Notes: generated from the letters alone by a model not told the origin. Positions 22,365-34,580 are shown, counted from the stretch's first letter. The stretch: 64,000 bases of DNA from Deinandra increscens subsp. villosa (GCA_039602395.1 JBCNJP010000027.1:39152986-39216985), one strand, 5' to 3'. Numbers and translations: made by a program.

Positions 22365-22864
22365 NNNNNNNNNNNNNNNNNNNNNNNNNNNNNNNNNNNN
22401 NNNNNNNNNNNNNNNNNNNNNNNNNNNNNNNNNNNNNNNNNNNNNNNNNNNNNNNNNNNNNNNNNNNNNNNNNNNNNNNNNNNNNNNNNNNNNNNNNNNN
22501 NNNNNNNNNNNNNNNNNNNNNNNNNNNNNNNNNNNNNNNNNNNNNNNNNNNNNNNNNNNNNNNNNNNNNNNNNNNNNNNNNNNNNNNNNNNNNNNNNNNN
22601 NNNNNNNNNNNNNNNNNNNNNNNNNNNNNNNNNNNNNNNNNNNNNNNNNNNNNNNNNNNNNNNNNNNNNNNNNNNNNNNNNNNNNNNNNNNNNNNNNNNN
22701 NNNNNNNNNNNNNNNNNNNNNNNNNNNNNNNNNNNNNNNNNNNNNNNNNNNNNNNNNNNNNNNNNNNNNNNNNNNNNNNNNNNNNNNNNNNNNNNNNNNN
22801 NNNNNNNNNNNNNNNNNNNNNNNNNNNNNNNNNNNNNNNNNNNNNNNNNNNNNNNNNNNNNNNN
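22365..22864. other. Assembly gap of exactly 500 N
   Basis: A run of exactly 500 N. The round size suggests a placeholder rather than a measured distance. Confidence 0.99.
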
Positions 22865-24055
22865 AAGAGTTAATTATTTGTTTATTAAACGGTTTAATAG
22901 ATAAATAAGTAATTGGTTAATTATTAATCATTATAATTGATTAAGCGACAAAAGACGTTAAATATAATTTATGTCATGGACGAAAATCGATGAATTATTA
23001 GTTTGACTAATATTTATTAAATCTCGGCAAGCGACAAACATTTAAAAGAGTTAAATGTTAATCTCGCAAATTAAATGGTTCAATTAAAGATTAAGCAAAA
23101 TTGAGGGACCTAACGGAAAATTAATCAGATATATATCTGATTAATGAGGGGGCGAAACCCTAATCCTCAAGAGAGAATTTTCGGCCCCCTTTCCCTCCCT
23201 CTCTCGAATCCGACGCCGACCACCACCAGTGGCTGCCATCGCCCTCTTGTTCTCCTGAGATTCGATCCTTCGATCGTGAGAACCTCAATGTTTGATCGTC
23301 GTTTTAGCCGGTGTTTTTCCTTTCGGTTGCAATACACCCCGAACCCGAGAAACCCTCGCCACCGCCGTGCCGCCTCCCGGAGTCCGCCACCGTCGTCGCC
23401 CGTCGTCCACCGCCATCGTACCCGCACCGCCGCTGCAGCCCATCACCGAGCCGCAGCAGCCACCGCGACTACCGTCAGCGCCCCGTCACACCACAGTCGC
23501 GGCCCTCCTCGCCGTCGCCGGTTCCCACCGCTGACAAACCCAGTCGCGAACCGCCACCGTGAGGCGTGTTCGCTCGTCGTCTGCAAACCTTTGTTCGCGT
23601 CCAATCCGACACACATGATTTTTCCCGGTTCTCGAGCCATCGCGTAAGAGAATCCGTAATCGCGAGGAAAGTTTTGATTCGTTTGACGAATCACCACCTG
23701 CGAACCCTAGCGTCACCCGTTGACCTTCGGTGTCTCGAACGTCTGTTTGAATCACCGCTCAGGTATATCTAAATTCGTTATTAGTTTAGATTTTAATGTT
23801 TATTTATTTTGTATGTATCGCGTTTTAACGCGTTTTGGGTGTTTGCGCGTTTTGGTGATTGTCGAATCCTATTGTTTTGGTTTACGTTATTAACTGGTTT
23901 TCTCGTTTGTTAATTAAATAGTTTTCCATTGCGCATTAAAGTAATTGTTAATTTAATTATCTGATTTTAATTCACTATTCACTCGGTAATGGACTTAGTA
24001 ATTATTTGTCGTAAATAATTATTCAAATTTTTTTTAAATTCTATTAACGAGACCC
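22865..24055. other. Repeat leader-like region, no gene
   Basis: AT-rich sequence to about 23140 is followed by a cytosine-rich stretch to about 23600 and AT-rich sequence again. Long frames occur on both strands of the C-rich part, but they are Arg/Pro/Ser/His-rich low-complexity translations without a domain. The pattern resembles LTR or leader sequence of a large retroelement; unassigned. Confidence 0.4.
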
Positions 24056-26198
24056 GAATGCCACTGTCGTAACCTAACACGGCTGCCTATCTTCACAATA
24101 TTCTCCCCACCAAACGTCTTAATTTCTATACCCCTAGCTATGCGTTGTCCCTTCGTCACCCCTCTTACTTCCATTTACGTGTGTTCGGGTGTGCATGCTA
24201 CCTGAATCTCTCCGCCACCACTCCTCATAAGCTTTATACTCGTTCCGTATGATGTTTTTTTGGGATATCCCGCTAACTTTCACGGATTCCGTTGTTATGA
24301 TCCCATTTCTGGTCGGGTACATCTCTCACGCCACGCCATTTTTTATGAGCGTGTCTTTCCTTTTGTGGATACACCTCCATCTCACTCATCTGTCGTTATG
24401 GATCCTATGTCAATTTTCGATCCACCATATATTCCCCCCTTAGCCTCCCCGTCCCCTTCTGCTACGACCACACCCCCTATCACCAAACCCGTCACCTCCT
24501 CACTCCCCCCATCACATGCGACACCTGCCTCCCCCCAACCACCCCTTCTCCCACTCCGCCGTCACACCCTACACCGTCCCACTCACCCGTCGCACAACCC
24601 CCCACCCCTCATCCGTTAACTACGGCTCCTCAACCCACCCATCCCATGACCACTCGTTCTAAAGTCGGTACTTTTAAACCTATTGCTCGCCTAAACCTTC
24701 ATGTTCATAAAACTCCTGTCATTTCCTCCATTCCTACCTCATACACCAAAGCTCTTTCCGATCCGAATTGGACATATGCCATGCTAACTGAACTTAAATG
24801 CTTTGAAGGATAACAACACGTGGGATTTAGTGCCACGACCTACTAACCACCCGGTAATTAGATGCATGTGGTTATTTCGACATAAACTTAAGTCGGATGG
24901 TTCACTCGAGCGTTATAAAGCTCGCTTGGTTGCTAATGGTAAGTCTCAAATGGTGGGCATTGATTGTACAGAGACTTTCAGTCCGGTTGTTAAGTCGGCT
25001 ACCATTCGTACTGTTCTATCTTTGGCATTATCCAGATCATGGCCGGTGTGACAGTTAGACGTTAAGAATGCTTTTTTGCATGGAGATTTGAATGAGACAG
25101 TATTCAGGCACCTCGAGCATGGTATACCAGATTTGCTACGTATCTTACTTCCCATGGTTTTTGGAGCAGTCAGCGTGACACATCGTTGTTTGTGTATCGC
25201 CACGGGCCACACACAGCGTACTTGCTACTCTTTATGGATGATATTATCTTAACTGCCTCAGATCCTCGATTTCTTCAAACTGTCATTACTTCACTGTCTA
25301 AAGAGTTCGCCATGACAAATCTGGGGGACCTTCATCATTTTCTTGGGATTGCGGTTACTCGGGATAAATCTGGTTTGTTTTTAAGTCAAGCTCAATATGC
25401 CCGGGAAATTTTGCAACGTGCCTACATGTCTAACTGCAAACCATGCGCTATTCCGGTTGATACAGATGCGAAATTGAGTGCTGACAATGGGCCTTTATTG
25501 CCAGATGTTACTCTCTATCGTAGCCTTGTTGGGGCTCTTCAGTATCTCACATTCCCTTGCCCAGACATTACCTACGCGGTTCAACAGGTTTGTCTTTTCA
25601 TGCATGTCCTTTGCCTCATTTTCACTTCAAGAAACGTATTCTCCGATACGTTCAAGGTACGATAGATTATGGTCTTCAACTTCGGCCTACTACCACCCCG
25701 TCACTTGTTGCCTATTTTGATGCTGATTGGGGTGGGTGTTCGAATTCTCGCTGATCCACGTCTGGATATTGTATTTTCATGGGGGGGGGGGGGGTAATCT
25801 TCTATCTTGGTCGTCAAAGCGTCAATCTACTGTGTCTTGTTCCAGTGCCGAAGCCGAGTACCGGGCTGTTGCTAATGTTGTTTCCGAGGTGAGTTGGTTA
25901 CGTAACCTATTGCTTGAACTTCATGTTCCAGTTCGCACCGCTACTATTGTGTATTGTGACAATGTTTCAGCGGTATATTTTTCTGGCAACCCTGTTCATC
26001 ATCAGCGCACAAAGCATATTGAGATTGACATCCACTTTGTCCGTGAAAAGGTTCTTATTGGCCACATTCGTGTGTTGCATGTACCCTCCGAGTTTCAGTA
26101 TGCTAATATTTTTTACCAAGGGTCTTTCTCGGCAGCTCTTTCAGAAGTTTCGATGCAGTTTGACTGTTCGTCCCTTCCATGTTCAAACTGCGGGGGCA
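24056..26198 (+). pseudogene. Decayed Ty1/copia pol
   Basis: Pieces of one polyprotein appear in shifting frames: the end of integrase (FLGYPANFHGFRCYD near 24265); reverse transcriptase from 24803 (WLFRHKLKSDGSLERYKARL, TFSPVVKSATIRTVLSLAL); a stop at about 25050; QLDVKNAFLHGDLNETVF and then a deletion of the middle of the palm; LLLFMDDIILTA near 25215; and RNase H from about 25680 (SSAEAEYRAVANVVSEVSWL). A run of 14 G at 25781-25794 sits inside RNase H and shifts the frame. The catalytic YVDD is replaced by FMDD. It ends at a polypurine tract before a short LTR. No function is expected. Confidence 0.9.
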
Positions 26199-26334
26199 TA
26201 TTAGAGGATATTGTATTTGTGTAGTTTATATATTTATAGAGGGTACATTATGTAATTTAGTACAAGTATATATAGGGGGCTTGTATACTCATTTATTCAA
26301 GAAATACAATTCATAAATACTTTTAATTTTTACA
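26199..26334 (+). mobile_element. Short 3' LTR of the decayed copia element
   Basis: It starts TATTAGAGG directly after the polypurine tract CTGCGGGGGCA (26188-26198) and ends TTTTTACA, 136 bp later. The expected TG start appears mutated to TA. Small LTRs of this size occur in several copia lineages. The 5' copy is not in the window. Confidence 0.65.
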
Positions 26335-28175
26335 TCATTTATTCCTTACTTTTCGGGTTAAAACTGACTAACTATTAACAAAACAGTGCGTTATTGTTTC
26401 CTTTTTAGTTTTTAGCTTAATCTAGGTAAAATCATAAAAGAAGTCAAATATGCAAGACAAAGAAGAAAGTTATGAAGGCTTGGTGAATTTTGGCCAAAGC
26501 ACGACTCGTGCCTACTCCAGCCGGCTTCTAGAAGTTGACATTTGCTACTTGACAAGCCCGACCCGTGCTCACTGACACGCACGACCTCTGTCCCTGACTA
26601 CCAAGATTCCTGACGAGCATGACCCATGCTCCAACCTCGAATTTGCCTTTAAATGCCAACTCTCCTCCCACAACATTCCTTGCTTAATTCTTTCTCCCTC
26701 TTAGTTTAGATCTTTGTTTTTACTTTTGAGCCGCTTGTTTTCGGTGTTTTAAGCATTCGACATCAAGTTTGTAAGAATATTAACTTAATTAGAGTTTGAT
26801 GATAGTTTGTCCTTCAACTACTCATTTTCTATTAAGCAATTCTTTAAAGTCATGGTTGGCTAAACTCTTACACTCACTTGGGGGAAAACAAACCTTTTAC
26901 GGGTTGGCAAAAAGAGTTTATAAGCTCACCCTAAGGTGTGTAATAATGACTTTATGAAAACTCTTTATCTTGAAAGTTTATTATCACCTTTATGAACAAA
27001 TGTGCCTTGTGTATTGCTGATCATTTGAGGAGTCGAAAGCTCATCAGTCGGACCTGTGATACCCGACTGGGGGATGATGCATGATCTATTTGGTGGCTCA
27101 CACCCCATGCAAAGTAATACATTTGTGTGTTTTATGTCTATGTAAACAAACACGGTTTTCACGCATGTGCGGTCTGAAGGTATTGGTTGGGATAAAGAGT
27201 TGGCAATATTTTGCCACTACATAGACACGGTAGTGATGTGTTAGTGGATTCGGCTCTAGGTACGACCAACCATGCATGCGCGAGAGCGGTTATGGAGGAA
27301 ACGAACCTTAGTCCCTTATAAATAACTTTTCATAATAAAATAATCCAGTGCGTGGGTTGTTGCCTTGCTGGTTCATGACAACATATTCGAGTGTAATGCC
27401 ATAAGGCCTTACAACTAAATGACATTCACAAACACTACATTTGTTACTAAGAGAATGGTTCTTCCAAGATTCATCATTATGAGTGAATAACGGGAGGAAA
27501 GTGAGATGGGATTTGAGGCTGAAAGGTGATACCCCTCGCCTGCTAGTAACAATTTTAAAGAAAGCTTGAAAGTTGAAACATGCAACGTCATCCCTAGCTA
27601 ATTTAATCCAAGAAAGGTAACCATAATTAAGGAATACGTTTTGAGTTAGTGAACCTTTCCAAAAAAAATACGTGTTGAGTTAGTGAAGCACAATTTAAAA
27701 GAAGTAGAATTGGTATTCTTAGTGCACACGTTTTGCCTTTATAAGAGTTCATCTTAAAAACTATATCTTAAAGGGTATACTTTAGTGGGATCACTGTTTT
27801 ATGATCATTACATTTTAAAGATGTCTTAACCACATATTTGTCATTTTAGTAAAGACCACTGAGGTCCCAACTTAAAGCATATCTAATGTTAATGCTATCC
27901 TATTTATATTGCACAATCTTTTGGAGTTATCTTGATAAATATGTTTAGATTAGGATCTAGCCAGGAATATTGTTCTTGATATTTTATTTTATATTTACGT
28001 CCGGCTTGGTTCTGTTCAGTTCAGTTTAGAATGAGAAAAAGTCGATAATGTTACTAATCGAGCTGCCAAGAGCGAGGCTCGATTCTTGAAATTAATTAAG
28101 AAAACAAAATACTATAATAACCTTTAATGTACGTACAATCTTGATCAAGAAATCAAATCTGCCACATTTTGCCAC
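26335..28175. other. Intergenic, no recognised gene
   Basis: No recognised coding region. 26400-27350 has the look of LTR or leader sequence of an unidentified element. The last few hundred bases are the 3' flank of the transporter gene. Confidence 0.4.
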
Positions 28176-29600
28176 CTAAGTTTTGATCACAATGTTATCA
28201 TCTTTAACAGCAGCAAGTCTTTGTGCCTTAGCGGCTTCTTGAGCCCAGTTAATCCTTGAAATGAAGACTAACAGCAATGTTAAGCAACCAAGCACACCGG
28301 CTAGGAAACCTATTAACAACCCTCGGAGTCCCATTTGAACCTTAAAAGCTAAAACCACACCTAAAGGCAATGCCAGCAGGTAGAATCCACCAATGTTTGC
28401 ATACATCCCCAACCATGGCCTGGCGGTTCCCCTTACGATCCCACCACAAACCGCCAACGGGAAGTTCACCACCTCCAGCAAACTCATCCACAACATAGCC
28501 TTCCCTGCACCTCTCACAATCGCCTTATCATGGCTAAACAGACGGCCCCATGAGCCTCTAGCCAACACCATGACCAACCCACCCGCTAATCCCGCAACGG
28601 ACCCCACTGATAACGAAATACACGCGGCCCTGTAAGCGGGTCTCGCCTGGTTCGCTCCAAGCTCGTTAGAAACACGAATGGACGCACATGTAGCTAATGA
28701 AAGCATTACCGCGAAAAGCAAGTAGTCAAAGTTGAGCACAATCGCGATTATGCTAACCGATTGTTTCGCATCCGGGAGCTTCCCGGTTAGCAAGACCAAG
28801 ATTTCGTAGCACCACCACTCGAGGCATGTAGTAAGGCAACATGGCCCGCAAAGTTTGAGTAACCGAACCCAATCTTTGAACTCCTGGAGCTGGCACCACC
28901 CACCTTCTTCACCGCCCTGCTTTCTCAACTCCACCACTACCACATAGACCGCTAGCAAAACGACCACTACAAGATCAGTGATCCAGATGGCCATGGAAAC
29001 CCCCTCGAAACCTCTAGTTTTCGAGAGGAAAATGTTAACCGGGACATGGAGAACCACTGCAAGAGCTGAGGTGAACATGATCGGAATCGTCATGCTCTGT
29101 GAGCTCAAGTAGGATTTAAGAGGACACAGGAATGATGTAACGATTAAATCAGGAAGGAGATAAAACAAGTACTTCTTTGCTCCAGCAGAAATATCTTGTT
29201 GTTGGCCAAAATAAATCAAGATTCTATCAACATTTACCCAACAGAAACAAGAGAAGAGGGATGTCAGGAGGAGCAGAAAAACCATCATGACAAGAGTCTT
29301 GTGAAGTAGCTTCAAGTTGTTGGCTCCGTAGGCTTGGCCACAAATGGGCTCCATGGCACCACATAAGCCGTTCAAGATCGAGAAACCTGTCACGTTTGCA
29401 AACATGAACCCGAGGGTCCCACTGGCTAACTCGAGCTCCCCAAGTCGACCAAGAAACGTGGTTGTTATGGCTATCTTGGCGAACCATGTCAGGTTCATTA
29501 CCACAAGTGGGAATGCAATCGCTTGCTGCACTTTTAGCTCTGATAAGATCACTGTCATGAGTTTCTCCGGCCTCTCCTGCCTGCTGTTTTCTTCTTCCAT
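28176..29600 (-). CDS. MATE efflux transporter, DETOXIFICATION type
   Basis: An intact, intronless 474-residue frame begins MEEENSRQERPEK and ends DDNIVIKT. After a short polar N-terminus, about twelve hydrophobic segments follow in two halves. MATE landmarks include EPICGQAYGA (84-93), the second-half entry CLEWWCYE (259-266), RVSNELGA (309-316) and GIVRGTARPWLG (387-398). MATE proteins export organic cations, flavonoids, citrate or hormones in exchange for H+ or Na+, at the plasma membrane or an organelle. The lack of introns and the sequence style suggest the DTX48-56 branch, some of whose members affect growth, iron or CO2 responses; the substrate cannot be read from sequence. Length is at the short end for that branch but no domain is missing. 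It is the clearest host gene here. Confidence 0.95.
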   Translation of the reverse strand: MEEENSRQERPEKLMTVILSELKVQQAIAFPLVVMNLTWFAKIAITTTFLGRLGELELASGTLGFMFANVTGFSILNGLCGAMEPICGQAYGANNLKLLHKTLVMMVFLLLLTSLFSCFCWVNVDRILIYFGQQQDISAGAKKYLFYLLPDLIVTSFLCPLKSYLSSQSMTIPIMFTSALAVVLHVPVNIFLSKTRGFEGVSMAIWITDLVVVVLLAVYVVVVELRKQGGEEGGWCQLQEFKDWVRLLKLCGPCCLTTCLEWWCYEILVLLTGKLPDAKQSVSIIAIVLNFDYLLFAVMLSLATCASIRVSNELGANQARPAYRAACISLSVGSVAGLAGGLVMVLARGSWGRLFSHDKAIVRGAGKAMLWMSLLEVVNFPLAVCGGIVRGTARPWLGMYANIGGFYLLALPLGVVLAFKVQMGLRGLLIGFLAGVLGCLTLLLVFISRINWAQEAAKAQRLAAVKDDNIVIKT

Positions 29601-29671
29601 TTCAATTCTGTTGTGTATTTAGAGTTGTAGCGACTTCTTTCTTTTCTCAATAATTTTTTTAAGCTACCAAT

Positions 29672-29674
29672 ATC

Positions 29675-29708
<34 letters not shown>

Positions 29709-29709
29709 T
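29672..29709 (-). promoter_or_regulatory. TA/GA tract in the MATE promoter
   Basis: A TATATA run (29674-29692) and a GA run (29692-29709) lie about 74-110 bp upstream of the MATE start codon. On the minus strand this reads as CT repeats followed by a TATA tract, a common plant core-promoter arrangement. The TATA position would give a short leader. Confidence 0.5.
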
Positions 29710-29773
29710 AGCCCGTGGTGAAAACTACAATTGGGTGCATGGGTTTCTTGCTGTCAGCTGGCTTACGTTCCAA

Positions 29774-31156
29774 TGTGTCACATGATTAACTTAAGAATAA
29801 ACGACGGAGAGATGACAAAAATATATAACCAAAAGTGATTATTATCTAATTCTGATTTCAAGTTTGATTTATGTAACTTTGTCTTGTATATATGTAAAAC
29901 CTTTCTTGGTAATTATTATATATATGATTTTGCTTGTGAAATTGTACGTTTAAAAACGCATGCACTTGATTGATTCTTTAACATGGAAACGTGTTTGGCA
30001 GAATATATCTTTTGGGCATTATATATATCATTCACATGGTTCTCCCTCCCACCTATTGGAATAATTTAGACTTTTAACTGAAATTGATCATCATCATCAA
30101 TATCATCTTATGCTTCACTAGCTAGCAGCTTAATCCAGTTAAAAAACGTGTTGGTCGATCTCATCATAAACAGCTAGCCAATTAAAGTAAGACAACACAT
30201 GACTATTACTAGCAAGCAATATCACATGTATGTAGTGGTGGTGACCTTAGTGCATGATGATTAGTACTAGTACAAATTAAAGCCTACGGTTATTCTACCT
30301 AATAATTATTCTTGTAACTAAAAAAGTATTTCCATTCCTAATATAATGGACACATAATTAATTAACAAATGATTGCCATAAATTTGCGGTACAAGTGATC
30401 TCTCTGCTTTGAATTCTTTTTCGTTATCATCTTAATTGAATAGAAAAAAGAAAGCCCAAATGGCCGGTTTTTAGCTAGCTAGCTACTTAATTTGTCACAT
30501 TAAATTAAGGTTTGCTGCTGCATCTTAATTAATTATGATATATTCTCACTAGACAAGTCGGTATGTTCAAATCTACAAGTTACGTACATGCGTGCATCAT
30601 ATGATCATGCATGTTGCTAATATTAATTCTTCTAGGCTAGCTGGAACATTCTTAAAAACAACATATGATATACCATCCATAGCAAGCATATATATATAGA
30701 ATCTTTAAATTAATTACACCTTCATATTAATTTTATCATCAATAGTTGATTCCCATCAAATATATCTCTTCAAATCAAACCAAGTTAGGAGGAATATTAC
30801 AAAGGAATATTCTCATTATGTATTGTTTATCTCTATCATTTTGATTGTAGAAACAAGTTGTAAATTTGTGTTAGCAATCATGGAATACTCTGTAGACTAT
30901 TTATTAATGCAACCGTAGGTGGACCTCTTGGCTGTGTCCTATCCTTTTTGCTAGTTCATCATTCCACTCTCTGCTCCAAACACCTTTTTTTTTATCAATT
31001 TCATAAAGCAAAAGCATTTGACACTTGCAATGATTGATGGTAATCGGTTAAAATAGTCTAGAGTTTGCATCTCCGGTGGGGGGACTGAGCGTGTGCGAGA
31101 TATGCGACGGGACATGACCCATCATTTTATGGGGCTCATATTTAAAAAAAATTATA
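29774..31156. other. AT-rich intergenic region
   Basis: No open frame of note and no recognised repeat family. It holds the distal promoter of the MATE gene and short GCTAGCTAGC runs near 30475. Confidence 0.5.
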
Positions 31157-31706
31157 TGTTGGTTTTATTATTTTAGTTAGTCTTGAACATCTATTTTAAT
31201 TTGTGTTTTATTAAGTAATTTGGGTCAAATAAGTTGCTTTAGTTTAGAGGGTGTTTGGGCCTTAGTGGATTAACCCACACTAAGCAACATAGGTTAGTTT
31301 AAGTACAATGTGTCGATGTTTTGTTCCAGCCGTATAACTCGACTTGATTTACGGTGTTAAACAGTTTTGGATAAGTGTAAACGCCGTGAACATTCCTAGA
31401 AATCAGGGGTTGCGACGGTTAAGCAAATCATGTATATAGGAGGGTCGAACAAAGTCAGATTATGTATGTCAATCGATTTGTATTTCTCTACACAGTGAAT
31501 ACAAAAACGTTTTCTATGTTCAATTGCTAGTTCGATTCTTGTTTATATATTCGTTTCTGTTATCAATTCACTTTTCTGCGTATAATCTACAATGGCACAT
31601 CCGAATCATGTTTGTTACTATCATGATGATGATTTACCAATTGAGAATCATGTTAGTGGAATCAATCCGATTTGTTCTCATGCATGTTGCGAGAAACGAG
31701 TCAACA
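31157..31706 (+). repeat. 5' LTR with internal start codon
   Basis: Starts TGTTGG and ends GTCAACA. A TATA-like TGTATATA lies at 31431. Within the last 120 bp an ATG at 31592 opens a frame (HVCYYHDDDLPIENH) that runs through the primer-binding site. The same start is kept in the 3' LTR at 33843. Confidence 0.9.
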
Positions 31707-31707
31707 G

Positions 31708-31721
31708 TGGCATTAGAGCCA
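31708..31721 (+). promoter_or_regulatory. Degenerate primer-binding site
   Basis: TGGCATTAGAGCCA differs from the usual initiator tRNA-Met complement at two positions and starts one base after the LTR. Confidence 0.75.
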
Positions 31722-31873
31722 AGGTTCCCGTTCGAGAATCACGATTTAGGAGGGAGGGAGACACCCAAAATTTCGCCCTGGATACTCAAGGTTCAAGTTA
31801 GATTGGAAGAAACCGCTTAGGAAAGACCGTTTCCAGGAGGGAAGACGTTGGAATTACGAAAGGGTTTGCGAAG

Positions 31874-33364
31874 ATGGACTTGGAACAAAGGAGGGATCGC
31901 AAGGGGAAAAAACCTCAGATTGTTGCATCTCGAAAGGGAAGAAAGCTCAAACTCGCAAGGAAGATTGTGCAAAAGGCAAAAGTGAAGAAGTACTACGGGA
32001 TGACAGGTGCAAGTTCAAGCAAGAATCCGATTGAAAAGGTAAACTTTAAGTGTTTTTATTGCCACATGATTGGGCACATTGCTTCGATGTGTCCAACAAA
32101 ATTTCGGAACAATAAGATGGAAAATAGTTTGGAATCATACATAGTGAAGGGAACCGACACGGGAAAATGGTCGGATATTTGGGAAGTTGATCCAAACTTT
32201 AAAAATCATGTAAGTGGCAATAGGGACAAGTTTGTTAATTCAAACGGACATTTGGGGTTAACATTCATGAGGGTGAAAATGATTTTATTTTTATTCATGG
32301 TATTGGGGAAATCGATCTTAAAATTGAAGGGAAAATGAAACGGATTTCATGTGTGAGTTACTTGCCAAATCTAGACAAAAACGTTTTAAGTATGTAACAA
32401 CTCCTTCATCAAGGAATTGAAGCCATATGTGACGGAAGCAAGTGTACTTTGAAAAAAATGTTTGGAAAAAACAATAAGATTGAAAGTGTGATTGAAAAAA
32501 GGGATGGTAAGATGTTGGAAGAAGAATACTTGAATGATTATTTCGAAAAACTTAGTGAAGAATGTGACTACAATCGTGAAAGGGATAAGGTTGAAGCATA
32601 CTTGCACGGTTACTATGATCGTCAAGATCGAATGCATGGAGGATTTCTGTGGAATGGCTATTGAAGAACCTTTGTTCAACAAAGATAAGAAACCAATCGA
32701 GGTATGTGACATGCAAACACTTGTTGTATTTCTAGATATGATCACAATTAATATGTTTGTTGACAAGCACAAAGAAAGTATTAGGAAAGATTTTGAAGAT
32801 ATGGTGCGTTAGTATTTCGAGAATTGTTTGGATGTTCATGGAAAATATTTTCCACCGGTTACGGGAAATGGTGTTGAGGTCGATTTACTCGATCTCTACA
32901 TGGTGGTCAAAATATCAGGTGGATACAAGGAAGTGATTCAACAAAACAAGTGGACCAAGGTTTGTGACATTATGGAGTTACCATGGGAGGAAGGACCAAA
33001 TTTACATGGCATTTTCGTATCATACCTTGACATGATGGAAATGCATTACCTAGTCCTTAAAGAAAATGACAAAGAAAGCAACGTGGAAAAGGTGAATGAA
33101 GAAGAGGTTGACAAACCAAAATGGAAGAAACGCAAGGTTAGTGCTACTCGAGACTTTCCACCAGGTTGCGGTCCAATTGGTAACATGCAAGTTGGCAACA
33201 TCAAGATGTTTGATGATGAAGATGATGAAGAAGAACCGGTCGAGGGGCATGACGAAAACGAAGTAGAGATTGTTAAAGAAGTTGAAGGCAAGGATGATCA
33301 AGTGATTGAACTCAAAGGATATGTGCACGTGGACGGTGACGATGTCACCATTATTGAAGCATGA
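31874..33364 (+). pseudogene. Zinc-knuckle / protease-like / ARID protein, broken
   Basis: Three conserved parts occur in order. First, a basic N-terminus and CCHC knuckle CFYCHMIGHIASMC (about 32050-32090). Second, a stretch resembling the copia protease region (IHEGENDFIFIHGIGEIDLK, then SYLPNLDKNVLSM) that lacks the catalytic Asp-Ser-Gly. Third, an ARID DNA-binding domain at about 32813-33063 (LDLYMVVKISGGYKEVIQ, NKWTKV, YLDMMEMHYLV), followed by an acidic tail (DDEDDEEEP). Frame changes near 32250 and 32640 and stops near 32395 and at 32810 inactivate it. ARID domains bind AT-rich DNA in chromatin regulators. Comparable knuckle plus ARID proteins are, from memory, numerous in Asteraceae genomes. 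Confidence 0.85.
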
Positions 33365-33408
33365 AGATCAAAATGGAGCAATGAAGATGTCAAGACTAAG
33401 GGGGAGAT

Positions 33409-33957
33409 TATTAGTTTTATTATTTTAGTTAGTCTTGAACATCTATTTTACTTTGTGTTTTATTAAGTAATTGGGTCAAATAAGTTGCTTTAGTTTAGAG
33501 GGTGTTTGGGCCTTAGTGGATTAGCCCACCCTTTGCAACATAGATTAGTTTAAGTCCAATGTGTCGATGTTTTGTTCCAGCCGTATACCTCGACTTGATT
33601 TACGGTGTTAAAGGGTTTTGGATAATTATAAACGCCGTGAACATTCCTAGAAATCAGGGGTTGCGATGGTTAAGCAAAACATGTATATAGGAGGGTCAAA
33701 CAAAGTCAGATTATGTATGTCCATCGATTTGTATTTCTCTACACAGTGAATACAAAAATGATTTCTATGTTCAATTGCTAGTTCGATTCTTTTTTATATA
33801 TTCGATTTTGTTATCAATTCACTTTTCTGTGTATAATCTACAATGGCACGTCTGAATCATGTTTGTTATTATCATGATGATGATTTACCAATTGAGAATC
33901 ATGTTGGTGGAATCAATCTGATTTGTTCTCATGCATGTTGCGAGAAACGGGTCAACA
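33409..33957 (+). repeat. 3' LTR of the ARID element
   Basis: Starts TATTAG (TG mutated to TA) after the polypurine tract and ends GTCAACA before the TTATA target duplication. It parallels the 5' LTR throughout. Confidence 0.9.
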
Positions 33958-34394
33958 TTATATATCCTATAAACTATGAAGACCTAATCAATCATAAAAC
34001 ATGTTAGGAGATCTGCACAATTTGTCGGTTAGATACTTAGAATGTCATTTTAAAACCATAACTTTCTTATGTTTATTACTATAACTTAATTTCTGGCGTA
34101 TTTAAAACTTTTTCTATTTGGAAATTTTTTTTAACAAGGCCCATTTATTTAGCTTGAACAGAACCCCTAAATCCTCAGAACCGGCCCTGTGCATCTCTAA
34201 CCCGACCTAAATTTTCTGTTGCCTCGTTTTTATTAAAATGGAATTATACAACATGCTACTACATACAATTAACTATATATAATAATACAAACTTTAAATA
34301 GTTTGGTTTTACCTTCTCACCTTTTTGCCACAAGAGATTCTTGCTTTTACATTTTTACCCACTTTTCTATGTTTGACTGTTGTACATAGACATG

Positions 34395-34580
34395 TCTTCC
34401 ATACCTACTGCCATCCCCATCCTCTCACATCTTACCTGCTTTCAATCAAGCCACTCTCCCTCTCTCTCTCATTTTTCTTTATCGTTGTCTTCCATACCTA
34501 CTGCCATCCCCATCCTCTCACATCTTACCTGCTTTCAATCAAGCCACTCTCCCTCTCTCTCTCATTTTTCTTTATCGTTT
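34395..34580 (+). repeat. 93-bp tandem duplication
   Basis: The unit starting TCTTCCATACCTACTGCCAT at 34395 recurs at 34488 almost unchanged, including the CT-rich end. It produces a Ser/Leu-rich chance reading frame. Confidence 0.9.

Larger units (their letters stand above)
31157..33957 (+). mobile_element. Complete non-autonomous LTR element carrying an ARID domain
   Basis: LTRs at 31157-31706 and 33409-33957 (about 550 bp each, over 90% alike by eye) flank 1.7 kb. The target-site duplication TTATA is present on both sides (31152-31156 and 33958-33962). A degenerate primer-binding site, TGGCATTAGAGCCA, follows the 5' LTR and a polypurine tract, AAGGGGGAGAT, precedes the 3' LTR. Integrase and reverse transcriptase are absent, so mobility needed proteins supplied in trans. 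The only coding content is a broken zinc-knuckle, protease-like and ARID frame. Confidence 0.92.

Noticed and set aside
22271..22904. Open frames through the N gap
   Set aside because: Artefact of translating unknown bases; the same applies to 50544-51290.
23144..23697. Long overlapping frames on both strands of a C-rich stretch
   Set aside because: Low-complexity Arg/Pro/Ser/His translations on both strands at once; explained by base composition.
28393..29622. Plus-strand frames opposite the MATE gene
   Set aside because: Antisense shadows of a well-supported coding region.
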